From contig NZ_LMTJ01000009.1 in NCBI RefSeq assembly GCF_001510715.1, positions 62,001 through 126,000 of the forward strand: a DNA stretch of 64,000 nt, given 5' to 3'. Positions 1 through 8,252 of the stretch are shown here, piece by piece. The notes below the pieces were generated by a model. The model did no database searches, was not told where the DNA came from, and saw only the letters and a list, made by a program, of their open reading frames with translations. This DNA is from Bacillus sp. FJAT-29814 (GTDB lineage Bacteria > Bacillota > Bacilli > Bacillales > Cytobacillaceae). Position numbers and translations under genes: made by a program. Every line of letters starts with the position of its first letter. The first letter of the stretch is position 1.

Positions 1-578
1 TGTTAACCGGGAACATGATGGCGGTGCCGCTTGCGCGATTCGCCAAAAAAGTCACGACAAAACAGGTTGCCTGGAATTGGCTGCTCGTTACGCTGAGCAA
101 TTTTGCCGGTGCCATCTTTGTCGCTTATGTCTTTGGCCATTTGGTTGGGTTAACGGAAACCGCTCCATTTTTGGATAAAACGATCAATGTTGCTGAGCAC
201 AAGCTGGAAGCGTCATTCTTTCAAGCGTTTCTATCGGGAATTGGCTGTAACTGGCTGGTAGCCGCAGCCGTTTGGCTATCATATGGGGCGGAGGATATGT
301 CCGGAAAAATTCTTGGGATTTGGTTCCCAACGATGGCGTTTGTTGCGATTGGATTCCAGCACGTGGTGGCCAATATGTTCGTGATTCCTGCGGCAATCTT
401 TGCTGGACATTTTACTTGGATAGAATACTTATATAATTTTGTCCCCGTGTTTTTAGGCAATGCTGTGGGGGGCGTGGTGTTTATCGGGATGGCATACTAC
501 CATGCCTATAAGAAAAAGGAACCGGCGATTAAAAGTGCCCCGGTTGTCCAGCCGTTGGTCAAAAGCGGGAGCAGATAA
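1..578 (+). CDS. Formate/nitrite transporter family protein, C-terminal part
   Basis: This is the 3' part of an integral membrane channel of the formate/nitrite transporter (FNT) family, which moves small monovalent anions such as formate, nitrite or hydrosulfide. The reading frame is already open at position 3, where it reads LTGNMM, a conserved family motif, so the true start lies before the window. About four hydrophobic helices are visible, including an NWL...SNFAGAIF helix and the GIGCNWLVAAAVW helix typical of the family. The tail is basic (YKKKEPAIKS) and probably cytoplasmic. A strong terminator follows. The ion transported cannot be told from this fragment. Confidence 0.88.
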   Translation, partial: LTGNMMAVPLARFAKKVTTKQVAWNWLLVTLSNFAGAIFVAYVFGHLVGLTETAPFLDKTINVAEHKLEASFFQAFLSGIGCNWLVAAAVWLSYGAEDMSGKILGIWFPTMAFVAIGFQHVVANMFVIPAAIFAGHFTWIEYLYNFVPVFLGNAVGGVVFIGMAYYHAYKKKEPAIKSAPVVQPLVKSGSR

Positions 579-589
579 ATGAAAAATAG

Positions 590-637
590 ATGGCGAGATA
601 TCCTCAATGTAAGTTGAGGTTTCTCGCCATTTTTTTA
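590..637 (+). terminator. Rho-independent terminator after the FNT gene
   Basis: The arm ATGGCGAGA (590-598) pairs with TCTCGCCAT (622-630), with CCTCAA/TTGAGG extending the stem inside. A run of T follows at 630-636. Confidence 0.88.
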
Positions 638-687
638 CAAACATTTGATATTATAGAATTATAATAGTAAAGAGAAGGACGTCCTAT

Positions 688-1650
688 ATGAAGAAATTAA
701 AAATGATTATTCCGGTTGTCATTGTAATTTTGATTGGAGCCTATTTTTTTGTCGGAAATTATTTTTTCAATTTTGCCCTTAATCCCCACCAGGAGAAGGA
801 ATTTCTGACGGATAATCCCCATTTGGCTCAATCAGAAGCGGTCTCGGCGGCCGTTGCAGAGGCAAGTAAATTGGCGGATGCCGAATTTTCTAAGAGCCAT
901 CAGCCAAGTAGATGGAGTGCTATATCAACAGACAAATTAAAATTGAAATTAAATGGATATGTGTATGAGAATAAGCAGGCAGAACACAAATGGGTGATTG
1001 TCGCACATGGTTACACCATGGACGGCTTAGGAATGACCCGCTGGGTTAGGAATTTTTATGAGCAAGGCTATAACGTGTTGGCACCAGACGCCCGGGGCCA
1101 TGGTGAGAGTGAAGGGGACTATATTGGGATGGGCTGGCATGATCGGAAAGATATTCTTGTTTGGATTGATCAAATTGTCGAAAAAGACCCTGCCGCTGAC
1201 ATTGTTTTGTTCGGAATCTCGATGGGCGGGGCAACGGTGATGATGGCCTCTGGGGAAGAACTGCCGGAAAATGTAAAGGTAATTGTTGAAGATTGCGGCT
1301 ATTCTTCGGTCATGGATGTATTTACCTATCAGTTGGACGACTTATTCGGATTACCCCCATTTCCTGTCATGAACGCAGCCAATACCGTTACAAAAATAAG
1401 GGCGGGGTACGACCTGAACGAGGCATCCGCGGTTAAGCAGGTTGCCAAGAGTAAAACTCCGATGTTATTTATTCACGGAGAAAGCGATTCATTCGTACCA
1501 TTCGAGGAGTTAGATGAGGTTTTTAAGGCGGCAAAGGTAGAAAAGGAGAGATTGACGATACCTGGTGCGGGACACGGTGAAGCAGAGAAGGTAGACCCGA
1601 AAAAATATTGGGGGACGATTTGGAGTTTTGTTGATAAATATATGAAATAA
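688..1650 (+). CDS. Membrane-anchored alpha/beta hydrolase (YqkD-like)
   Basis: This serine hydrolase has a single N-terminal membrane anchor (residues about 5-27), so the catalytic domain probably faces outward. The nucleophile elbow is GISMGG with Ser178. GHGESEGDYIGMGWHD is the conserved oxyanion/lid stretch. The acid is probably the Asp in HGESDSFVP and the base the His in GAGHGE near the C-terminus. At 320 residues it matches Bacillus YqkD-type hydrolases. AGAAGGA about 10 bases upstream supports the ATG at 688. It stands alone between two terminators. The natural substrate (ester, peptide or lipid) is unknown. Confidence 0.82.
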   Translation: MKKLKMIIPVVIVILIGAYFFVGNYFFNFALNPHQEKEFLTDNPHLAQSEAVSAAVAEASKLADAEFSKSHQPSRWSAISTDKLKLKLNGYVYENKQAEHKWVIVAHGYTMDGLGMTRWVRNFYEQGYNVLAPDARGHGESEGDYIGMGWHDRKDILVWIDQIVEKDPAADIVLFGISMGGATVMMASGEELPENVKVIVEDCGYSSVMDVFTYQLDDLFGLPPFPVMNAANTVTKIRAGYDLNEASAVKQVAKSKTPMLFIHGESDSFVPFEELDEVFKAAKVEKERLTIPGAGHGEAEKVDPKKYWGTIWSFVDKYMK

Positions 1651-1653
1651 AAA

Positions 1654-1684
1654 GGGTGGTGCGTGGTGCACCACCCTAAATTTT
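1654..1684. terminator. Bidirectional terminator between hydrolase and licH
   Basis: GGGTGGTGC (1654-1662) pairs with GCACCACCC (1668-1676). An A-rich left flank and T-rich right flank allow it to work for both convergent genes. Confidence 0.8.
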
Positions 1685-3011
1685 ATGCTTCTACTTTTTG
1701 AAAGAACTGTGGTAAATGTTCTTTGTGCGCTTCTAGCATTTCATCAAGAATCTGCTTGCCCACTGTATCAGATGGAACAAGTGGGTTGATGGTCATAGCA
1801 AGTAACGCCGTTTTGTAATCGCCAGTTACGGCAGCTTCAGCAGCAACGCGCTCGAACGATTTGATCTGCTGAACCAATCCACGAACAGCAACTGGAAGGT
1901 CGCCAACAGAAATTGGCTTAGGGCCGTCTTTTGTGATCACGCAGTTTACTTCTACTGCGGAATCATCCGGAATGCTGGCAATCGCGCCGTTGTTGCGAGT
2001 GTTAACCGGCTGAATATCGCGCTTATCGTTGTAAATGGAGTTGATCAGACTGCAAGCAGCATCGCTGTAATACGCACCTCCGCGCTTCTCCAATTGAGGC
2101 GGCTTAATATCAAGATTTTCATCTTTATAAAGCTCAAATAATTCAGTTTCCAAACGTTGAACCACTTCCGCACGAGTGCCTTCAGCTTCAGCTTTTTCAA
2201 GTTCTTCAGCCAGCATTTCATCCGTTTTGTAGTAATAACGATGGTAGCCACAAGGGATTGCGCCTAATGCACGAATGAAGTCAGGCTCCCAAGCGATGCC
2301 GGAAATATTTTTCATTGTCATGGCATTTTCAGGATTCGCCATCGCTTCAATCACTTGGTCTTGGACGCTGACGCCGTCTAAGAATGTATCAAGGCCGAAT
2401 ACCATATGGTTAAGGCCGGCAAAGTTTACTTGTACACGCTCAGGCTCAACATTCAATGCTTTCGCCACGCCCATACGCATGCCGATTGGCACGTTACAAA
2501 GGCCGACAACCTTCTTGATATTGCTGTAACGAAGAACGGCTTCCGTTACCATGCCGGCTGGGTTTGTAAAGTTAACAAGCCAAGCATCTGGACAAAGTTC
2601 TTCGATATCTTTACAGATTTCAAGGATAACAGGAATGGTACGAAGGCCCTTGAATAATCCGCCAGGGCCATTTGTTTCTTGACCGATGACATTATATTTT
2701 AATGGAATTCTTTCATCTTTTGCACGAGCTTTTAAAAGGCCGACACGGAATTGAGTTGTAACGAAATCTGCGCCCTTTAACGCTTCGCGGCGATCTAATG
2801 TTAAATGAATTTTAATTGGAAGTCCTGCTTTGGCAACCATACGCTTCGCAAGGTTTCCGACGATTTCCAGCTTTTCTCTTCCTTCTTCGATGTCTACTAA
2901 CCAAAGCTCTCGAACCGGAAGCTCATCATAGCGCTTAATAAAACCTTCGATTAATTCAGGAGTGTAGCTTGAGCCGCCGCCAATTGTAACGATTTTAATG
3001 CCTTTTGACAT
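1683..3011 (-). CDS. licH: 6-phospho-beta-glucosidase, GH4 family (LicH-like)
   Basis: This NAD- and divalent-metal-dependent glycosidase of family GH4 hydrolyses phosphorylated disaccharides, such as cellobiose-6-phosphate, delivered by a PTS. The N-terminus has the Rossmann motif VTIGGGSSYTPELIEG. Later come NFTNPAGMVTE, GLCNVPIGMRMG (the metal-binding Cys region) and GLNHMVFG with its conserved His. The protein closely resembles Bacillus LicH as I remember it. The ATG at 3011 is chosen because TGGAGG lies 9 bases before it. An in-frame ATG at 3047 has no ribosome site. It is divergent from an RpiR-type regulator, which probably controls it. No PTS genes are visible nearby. Confidence 0.93.
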   Translation of the reverse strand: MSKGIKIVTIGGGSSYTPELIEGFIKRYDELPVRELWLVDIEEGREKLEIVGNLAKRMVAKAGLPIKIHLTLDRREALKGADFVTTQFRVGLLKARAKDERIPLKYNVIGQETNGPGGLFKGLRTIPVILEICKDIEELCPDAWLVNFTNPAGMVTEAVLRYSNIKKVVGLCNVPIGMRMGVAKALNVEPERVQVNFAGLNHMVFGLDTFLDGVSVQDQVIEAMANPENAMTMKNISGIAWEPDFIRALGAIPCGYHRYYYKTDEMLAEELEKAEAEGTRAEVVQRLETELFELYKDENLDIKPPQLEKRGGAYYSDAACSLINSIYNDKRDIQPVNTRNNGAIASIPDDSAVEVNCVITKDGPKPISVGDLPVAVRGLVQQIKSFERVAAEAAVTGDYKTALLAMTINPLVPSDTVGKQILDEMLEAHKEHLPQFFQKVEA

Positions 3012-3122
3012 GTAAAATACCTCCAGAAATCTATTTTTTCTGTTCACAATTTCATTCTATTGTCTTATCGAAAAATCGTAAATGACTTGCCGGCTTTTAG
3101 GTGCAGATTCCAACGAAAGGAA

Positions 3123-3154
3123 CTTGTTACATGCGGGTAACACCTTGTTACATG
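3123..3154. promoter_or_regulatory. Putative operator: paired CTTGTTACATG repeats with a dyad
   Basis: Two identical 11-bp words, CTTGTTACATG, start at 3123 and 3144, exactly 21 bp (two helical turns) apart. The first overlaps the dyad TGTTAC-N6-GTAACA (3125-3142). The site lies in the licH/RpiR divergent spacer and is a good candidate for binding of the RpiR protein. This is inferred from position and symmetry only. Confidence 0.55.
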
Positions 3155-3197
3155 AATATGCTAAAATAGTAAATATAGAAAGTCTGGAGGTATTTTG

Positions 3198-3938
3198 ATG
3201 TTTCCAAGTGATGTCATAGCTTCTTTTAACGAGTTAGAAACGTCTTTATATGATTATATTTGCAAGAATGGCGAGAAAGTTATCTATATGCGGATTCGCG
3301 ATTTGGCGGATGAAACCCATGTTTCTACCTCTACGATCCTAAGGTTTTGTCGTAAAATTAATTGCGAAGGCTTCTCGGAATTCAAGGTAAAACTGAAAAT
3401 GTATTTGGATGAAAATAAGGATCGAAAAGTCAAAAGCAGCCAGTATGCGGTTACTGAGTTTTTTGAACGGACATTAAATGGAAATCTGGATGCTGCCATT
3501 AGGGAGGCCGCATCACTGATAGTGGAATCGGACAACCTTATTTTTATCGGTTCAGGGAGTTCGGGGATTTTGGCAGAGTATGGCGCGAGATATTTTTCCA
3601 GCTTGGGGAAATTCTCCATGTATGTCAAGGATCCGTACATGCCGATTCATGCGAATTTTTTAGAAAATTGCACGACGATCGCCTTATCGGTGAACGGAGA
3701 AAATACGTTCACGATTTCGCATATCGACCAATTGAAACAAAAAGGCAGTAAGATCATCAGCATCACCAATAATAAGCATTGCACTATTGGAAAAATGTCC
3801 GATGTGAATATTTCCTATTACGTAACAGAGGAATGGTTTCAGCATTCCAATATTACGACGCAAGTGCCTGTTGTCTATATTCTTGAGGAAACGGCTCGGG
3901 AGATTCAAAAACTTTCCCAGGAAAGCAGACAGATATAG
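3198..3938 (+). CDS. MurR/RpiR family transcriptional regulator
   Basis: The N-terminal helix-turn-helix (residues about 1-75, with STSTILRFCRKINCEGFSEF) is typical of RpiR proteins. It is followed by a SIS sugar-phosphate-binding domain (about 105-235, FIGSGSSGILAEYGARYF). The protein probably senses a phosphosugar and controls the divergent licH. The ATG at 3198 is preceded by TGGAGG with a 7-base spacer. The TTG just before it is less well placed. The bases around the ribosome sites of this gene and licH are nearly identical (CTGGAGGTATTTT), as if the leader was duplicated. Confidence 0.88.
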   Translation: MFPSDVIASFNELETSLYDYICKNGEKVIYMRIRDLADETHVSTSTILRFCRKINCEGFSEFKVKLKMYLDENKDRKVKSSQYAVTEFFERTLNGNLDAAIREAASLIVESDNLIFIGSGSSGILAEYGARYFSSLGKFSMYVKDPYMPIHANFLENCTTIALSVNGENTFTISHIDQLKQKGSKIISITNNKHCTIGKMSDVNISYYVTEEWFQHSNITTQVPVVYILEETAREIQKLSQESRQI

Positions 3939-4014
3939 AACCTCTTGATCCATGGAAGTCACCCCAGGCTCGATTGCAGCATAGGCTAAATCATCAGATA
4001 TGGGGGTGATAGCT

Positions 4015-4509
4015 TTGAAAAGATGGTTAAAAGCTGTTATTCTAACCTATCTTTTGTTGCTGTTTTTTGGGAGCTTTTTGGCGGTAGGCTTGCTATGGGT
4101 TGGCAAACTTGAGAAAATGCTGCCAATTATTGTGGATATAAAACTATTTTTGTATTATTTCTTTGCCGGAGCGATAGGTGGGTCGCTTAGACACCTGTAT
4201 ATGTTTTGTTCTCACTACATGGAAGGCGAGTTAACCGATTACCGTCACTGGGTGATGTACATCTTTTATCCAATCTTTGCTACCGGCACTGCTGTAATCG
4301 CTGTTACTTTGATTCAAAGTGGGGTTTTATTAATTGATTTTGTTGATTATAATAATATGCCCTATGCGCCAATCAGCATTGCATTTTTCGTCGGCTTTGG
4401 CTTTAACCGGTTTTTGAAAAAATTAAACAGCGTCTCCAAGAAGGTTTTCCAAACCGATCATCAAGAGAAAAAAGCAGATGAACCAACTAATGATAAACTG
4501 AAATTTTAA
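4015..4509 (+). CDS. Small integral membrane protein of unknown function
   Basis: This 164-residue protein has about four transmembrane helices: residues 5-30, 42-60, 78-100 and 112-132. The C-terminal tail is charged and probably cytoplasmic (KKLNSVSKKVFQ... to DKLKF). I do not recognise the family. The TTG at 4015 is preferred because GGGGGTGAT ends 4 bases before it. The in-frame ATG at 4000 overlaps this site. The next gene is another small membrane protein in the same direction, so the two may be co-transcribed. Confidence 0.7.
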   Translation: MKRWLKAVILTYLLLLFFGSFLAVGLLWVGKLEKMLPIIVDIKLFLYYFFAGAIGGSLRHLYMFCSHYMEGELTDYRHWVMYIFYPIFATGTAVIAVTLIQSGVLLIDFVDYNNMPYAPISIAFFVGFGFNRFLKKLNSVSKKVFQTDHQEKKADEPTNDKLKF

Positions 4510-4563
4510 TTGTAGGAGTTTTCGCAGTTTTAGTCGTGGCTATGATATGAGGTGAATGAAATT

Positions 4564-5046
4564 TTGGATATATTGTTATGGATTATAATTGTTGCCTGTT
4601 TCATTGTGAGTTTTGTCGGTCTTGTCTATCCCATCATTCCATCTGTATTGATGATTTGGGCCGGTGTGGCTGTTTATCATTTTGGGATTAACACGGATGA
4701 ACTTTCTTGGATTTCGTGGACAATGCTAGTCCTTCTGACAGTGTTGTTGTTTCTCGCGGATTATTTAGCGAACCTCCACTTTGTGGATAAAGCAGGGGGT
4801 TCGAAATGGGGGATGAGGGCGGCAACAATCGGGTTGATTGTTGGCAGTTTTGTGATTCCGCCGTTTGGCGTCATCGTTGTTCCATTTGTCTTGGTCTTGC
4901 TCGCAGAATTGTTGCAAAAGAAAACGTTCCAGGAATCCGCTAAAGTGGCAGTTGCCACCTTAATCGCTTTCTTAAGCGGCACGTTTGCAAAAGCGGTCAT
5001 CCAGTTTATTATGATTGTGGTTTTTGCGGTGGATGTTGTTTTTTAG
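4564..5046 (+). CDS. DUF456 family membrane protein (YqgC-like)
   Basis: This is a very hydrophobic protein of about 160 residues with four to five helices and glycine-rich motifs (GLVYPIIPS; GSKWGMRAATIGLIVG; PPFGVIVVPF) that match the DUF456 family. The function is unknown. The TTG at 4564 is chosen because a perfect GAGGTGA (4549-4555) lies 8 bases before it. The in-frame GTG at 4552 is part of that ribosome site. No terminator lies immediately behind it. The first hairpin with a T-run is at 5203-5249. Confidence 0.8.
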   Translation: MDILLWIIIVACFIVSFVGLVYPIIPSVLMIWAGVAVYHFGINTDELSWISWTMLVLLTVLLFLADYLANLHFVDKAGGSKWGMRAATIGLIVGSFVIPPFGVIVVPFVLVLLAELLQKKTFQESAKVAVATLIAFLSGTFAKAVIQFIMIVVFAVDVVF

Positions 5047-5249
5047 AAAACGCTTGAATGATTCAGAAAATTCTTGTAAAATAAACATTAGCTTCATCCT
5101 ATCCGTCTTTACAACGGAAGGCAGTGAAGAATTCTTTTAAACTTAAAACAATTGACTGATAAGTTTCCACATCCAGCCTTAGCCGGCTGCATCAATGGAT
5201 CGTAAGCCAGTCCCATACCACATTTATGTGTGTTTGGGCTGGCTTTTTG
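5047..5249 (+). promoter_or_regulatory. Untranslated leader with possible attenuator before the CoA-transferase operon
   Basis: No gene is seen in these 200 bases. The stretch ends in a terminator-like hairpin 35 bases before the CoA-transferase start. CCAGCC (5173-5178) is complementary to GGCTGG (5237-5242) in the 3' arm of that hairpin, so an alternative antiterminator fold is possible. The local hairpin CAGCC...GGCTG near 5174-5188 could compete. It could equally be just the terminator of the upstream DUF456 gene. No known riboswitch or T-box consensus was recognised. Confidence 0.35.
5203..5249 (+). terminator. Terminator hairpin upstream of the CoA-transferase gene
   Basis: AGCCAGTCCC (5205-5214) pairs with GGGCTGGCT (5236-5244) with one bulge, the inner stem is extended by ACCACAT/ATGTGTGT, and a T-run follows at 5244-5248. 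Confidence 0.72.
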
Positions 5250-5283
5250 TATTTTTAGAATGATTTTCTTAGGGGGTGGGAAA

Positions 5284-6471
5284 TTGGCAGGTGCACTCGA
5301 AGGAGTGAGGGTGTTGGATTTAACAAGAGTCTTGGCCGGGCCTCACTGTACAATGATTTTGGCGGACCTTGGCGCCGATGTCATAAAAGTGGAAGCTCCT
5401 GGCGGCAGCGATGAAACGCGCTTCTGGGGGCCGCCGTTTCAAAATGGGGTCAGTGCCTATTATTTATGTGCGAATCGCAATAAGAGAAGCATCACGGTGA
5501 ACCTGAAAACGGAAGAGGGCAGGGAAATCATCCGGACGCTGGCCAAGAATGCTGATGTGCTAATTCACAATTTTAAGACAGGGTCGATGGATAAATGGCA
5601 ACTCGACTATGAAACAATCAACCACATCAATCCACGGCTCATCTATTGTTCTATTACGGGATTCGGAGAAACCGGGCCCTACCAGCATTTACCCGGTTAT
5701 GACTATATCATTCAGGGCATGAGCGGCCTGATGAGTATCACCGGCAGTGAAGAAAGCGGGCCGATGAAAATAGGCGTGGCCATGGTCGATATCCTGACTG
5801 GCCTTTATTCCGTAATTTCCATAGAGGCGGCTTTATATGAAAGGGAAAAATCAGGGCAGGGGCAAAAAATTGATATGTCGCTACTAGACACTGCGGTAAG
5901 CTCATTAGCGAATGTAGCAAGCAATTACCTAATATCAGGAAAAGTACCGCGAAGACTGGGAAATGATCATCCGAATATTGTCCCATATTCAAAATTTAAA
6001 GCGTCAGACGGAGATATAATTATCGCAGTTGGAAATGACCGGCAATTCGCCGACCTATGCAAGGTGATAGGAATCCCTCAAATCGCCGAGGATGAACGTT
6101 ACCGCACCAACGAGGCAAGGGTGGAAAACAAGCTCGAACTCACCAAAATACTGGAGGACCAACTACAATTAAAAACAGCCGCTGAGTGGATTGAGGTTTT
6201 TTCAGAAAAAAACATTCCTTGTGGCCCCATCCATACGATGGACCGGGTTTTCGAACATCCACAAGTGCTTGCCCGTGATATGGTCGTGCACGTGAACCAC
6301 CCGGAAGCGGGCAGGGTGAAGCTTGTCGGTTCACCTATAAAACTATCAAGAACAAAGGCAAAAATTGAACGCCACCCGCCGATTGCGGGGGAGCATACGA
6401 GTGAAATTTTGCAGCAAGCCGGTTTTTCATTAGAGGAAATCAGCCAGTTGAAAGAGAACAATATTATTTAA
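5284..6471 (+). CDS. Class III (CaiB/BaiF) CoA-transferase
   Basis: This enzyme moves coenzyme A from one acyl-CoA to a free carboxylate through an aspartyl-CoA intermediate. The N-terminal pattern GVRVLDLTRVLAGPHCTM...DLGADVIKVE is diagnostic. The Asp in GVAMVDILTG is the probable catalytic residue. At 395 residues it has the usual length. The TTG at 5284 follows AGGGGGTGG by 4 bases. Longer in-frame starts would overlap the terminator at 5203-5249. An acyl-CoA dehydrogenase follows after 22 bases, so the pair probably activates and oxidises one acid. Succinyl-CoA:glutarate transfer is one option because of that partner. Confidence 0.9.
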   Translation: MAGALEGVRVLDLTRVLAGPHCTMILADLGADVIKVEAPGGSDETRFWGPPFQNGVSAYYLCANRNKRSITVNLKTEEGREIIRTLAKNADVLIHNFKTGSMDKWQLDYETINHINPRLIYCSITGFGETGPYQHLPGYDYIIQGMSGLMSITGSEESGPMKIGVAMVDILTGLYSVISIEAALYEREKSGQGQKIDMSLLDTAVSSLANVASNYLISGKVPRRLGNDHPNIVPYSKFKASDGDIIIAVGNDRQFADLCKVIGIPQIAEDERYRTNEARVENKLELTKILEDQLQLKTAAEWIEVFSEKNIPCGPIHTMDRVFEHPQVLARDMVVHVNHPEAGRVKLVGSPIKLSRTKAKIERHPPIAGEHTSEILQQAGFSLEEISQLKENNII

Positions 6472-6493
6472 GAAAGATGGAGGCGTTTTAGCG

Positions 6494-7711
6494 ATGAATT
6501 TTGAATTTACCGAAGAACAAGAAATGTTGAGAAAAATGGTCAGAAGTTTTGTTGACAAGGAAATTATCCCATACATGCAAGAGTGGGATGAACGGGGCTA
6601 TTTCGATCCTGTTATTTGGAAGAGATTAAAAGAATTAGATTTGTTGGGTGTTTGCATCCCGGAGCAATATGGTGGAAGCGGCATGGATTACAATTCTCTT
6701 GCTATTGTTTGCGAAGAACTAGAACGGGGCGACACAGCCTTCCGTACGGCCGTGTCTGTTCATACCGGTTTAAACAGTATGACACTATTACAGTGGGGAA
6801 CAGAAAAGCAAAAACAAAAGTATCTTGTTCCACAAGCAAAAGGAGAAAAAATCGGGGCCTTTGGACTGACAGAACCAGGGGCTGGGTCTGATGTGGCATC
6901 CTTAGGGACAACCGCTATAAAAGACGGTGACCACTACATTTTAAATGGGTCCAAAACATGGATTTCTCTATGTGATGTGGCTGATCATTTCATCGTGTTC
7001 GCCTATACCGATAAAGAGAAAAAACACCATGGAATTTCCGCCTTTATCGTGGAGCGCACGATGCCAGGCTTCTCGTCAAAAGCGATTAAAGGGAAACTTG
7101 GAATCCGTTCCGGAAATACCGGCGAATTGTTCTTTGACCAGATCAGAGTACCCAAAGAAAACCTGCTTGGCCAAGAAGGTGAAGGCTTCAAAATAGCCAT
7201 GTCGGCTTTGGATAATGGCCGCTTTACGGTTGCCGCAGGGGCAGTCGGGCTAATCATGGCGAGCCTGGAGGAGAGTGTCAAGTATTGCCATGAACGAAAA
7301 ACCTTCGGCAAGGAAATTGGGAAACATCAGCTTGTTCAGCAGATGATCGCCAATATGGAAGCAGGCTTGCAAATGAGCCGGTTGCTGGTTTATCGCGCCG
7401 GGGAGCTTAAAAATAAAGGAGTCCGGAATACCCGTGAAACCTCGCTGGCAAAGTGGCAGGCATGTGATTTTGCCAATAAAGCAGCGGATGATGCAGTGCA
7501 AATCCACGGTGCCTATGGTTATTCTAGCGAATACCCGGTTGAGCGCTTCTTGCGGAATTCGAAAGCGCCGGTCATTTATGAAGGAACAAGGGAAATTCAC
7601 ACGGTCATGCAGGCAGAATACGTGCTTGGCTACCGTGAAGATAAGCCGTTAAACAACATGCTGCCGGCCTGGCCTTATGAGAACGAAAAGGAAACTGTTA
7701 AAAACGGATAA
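6494..7711 (+). CDS. Acyl-CoA dehydrogenase, glutaryl-CoA dehydrogenase-like
   Basis: This FAD enzyme oxidises an acyl-CoA at the alpha-beta bond. Signatures seen are GLTEPGAGSD, TWIS near residue 154, RKTFGKEIGKHQ and the catalytic glutamate in VIYEGTREIH (about residue 362). FRTAVSV with Arg84 aligns by eye with YRSAMSV of glutaryl-CoA dehydrogenases, whose Arg contacts the substrate gamma-carboxylate. This hints at a dicarboxyl-CoA substrate. It lies 22 bases after the CoA-transferase, with a good ribosome site (AAGATGGAGG), and ends at a strong terminator. Exact substrate and decarboxylation are not proven. Confidence 0.88.
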   Translation: MNFEFTEEQEMLRKMVRSFVDKEIIPYMQEWDERGYFDPVIWKRLKELDLLGVCIPEQYGGSGMDYNSLAIVCEELERGDTAFRTAVSVHTGLNSMTLLQWGTEKQKQKYLVPQAKGEKIGAFGLTEPGAGSDVASLGTTAIKDGDHYILNGSKTWISLCDVADHFIVFAYTDKEKKHHGISAFIVERTMPGFSSKAIKGKLGIRSGNTGELFFDQIRVPKENLLGQEGEGFKIAMSALDNGRFTVAAGAVGLIMASLEESVKYCHERKTFGKEIGKHQLVQQMIANMEAGLQMSRLLVYRAGELKNKGVRNTRETSLAKWQACDFANKAADDAVQIHGAYGYSSEYPVERFLRNSKAPVIYEGTREIHTVMQAEYVLGYREDKPLNNMLPAWPYENEKETVKNG

Positions 7712-7713
7712 AC

Positions 7714-7752
7714 GAGAAGGAGCGAACCGATTTGGTTCGCTCCTTCTTATTT
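7714..7752 (+). terminator. Rho-independent terminator after the acyl-CoA dehydrogenase
   Basis: AGAAGGAGCGAACC (7715-7728) pairs perfectly with GGTTCGCTCCTTCT (7734-7747), and a T-rich tail follows. Confidence 0.9.
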
Positions 7753-7769
7753 GAGGTCGAGTCGATAAC

Positions 7770-8084
7770 CTAATTTGTTTGAATGATCGCCTCATATTGT
7801 TTGTACAGGTCTTTTAATGCAGCAATCAGCGCATGGTTGGCTTTCCCCAAGTATCCGTTTTTTAATTCTTCAAGCGGCTTGTCAATCCCGTCGCGTAAAC
7901 TATGGCCCCTCAAAAGTCTGGAGATATAGTCCCTGCCATGTTCGGTGGCCAACGTACAGGAAGCTTCTACAATAACTCCATAGGTCTTATCCAGTTCTAC
8001 AGTGATGGTCAACGTTTCAAAAATATTCTTAGCCGCCATTCCGGATGGTAGTTTCGCATGTCCGGCAATAAAGTATGTATTCAT
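7770..8084 (-). CDS. DUF3870 domain protein
   Basis: This 104-residue protein begins MNTYFIAGHAKLPSGM and carries the family pattern ending in GKANHALIAALKDLY. It has no signal peptide or membrane segment. DUF3870 proteins have no established function. Its placement between two acyl-CoA gene groups suggests a role with them, but this is inference. The ATG at 8084 is preferred to the in-frame ATG at 8135, which would add a poor N-terminus. It is divergent from the acyl-CoA ligase operon and shares its 240-bp regulatory spacer. Confidence 0.75.
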   Translation of the reverse strand: MNTYFIAGHAKLPSGMAAKNIFETLTITVELDKTYGVIVEASCTLATEHGRDYISRLLRGHSLRDGIDKPLEELKNGYLGKANHALIAALKDLYKQYEAIIQTN

Positions 8085-8189
8085 CTTTATGACCCCTAAC
8101 GTTTTATTAGATTTAGAATAATACAAAAATAGCAAATTGTTAAGAAATATATAGACATTATTTAGAATTAGAATCTACCTTTTCCCCCT

Positions 8190-8212
8190 GGGCATAAGTG
8201 ATACTTATACCC
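8190..8212. promoter_or_regulatory. 23-bp palindromic operator candidate with a LysR-type T-N11-A core
   Basis: The site reads GGG-n-ATAAGT-GAT-ACTTAT-n-CCC, so both arms and the outer triplets are symmetric. The core contains T-N11-A, the usual LysR-regulator half-site arrangement. It lies 45 bases before a TATAAT (8253-8258) that leads into the ligase operon. A LysR gene in the same island (20997-21956) is the obvious candidate binder. Confidence 0.6.
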
Positions 8213-8252
8213 CTATTAAATACTCGTATTTCTCACCAAACTATTAACCAAC

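Noticed and set aside
5230..5283. Longer N-terminus for the CoA-transferase
   Set aside because: It would be encoded within the terminator hairpin and lacks a ribosome site, while TTG at 5284 has a strong one.
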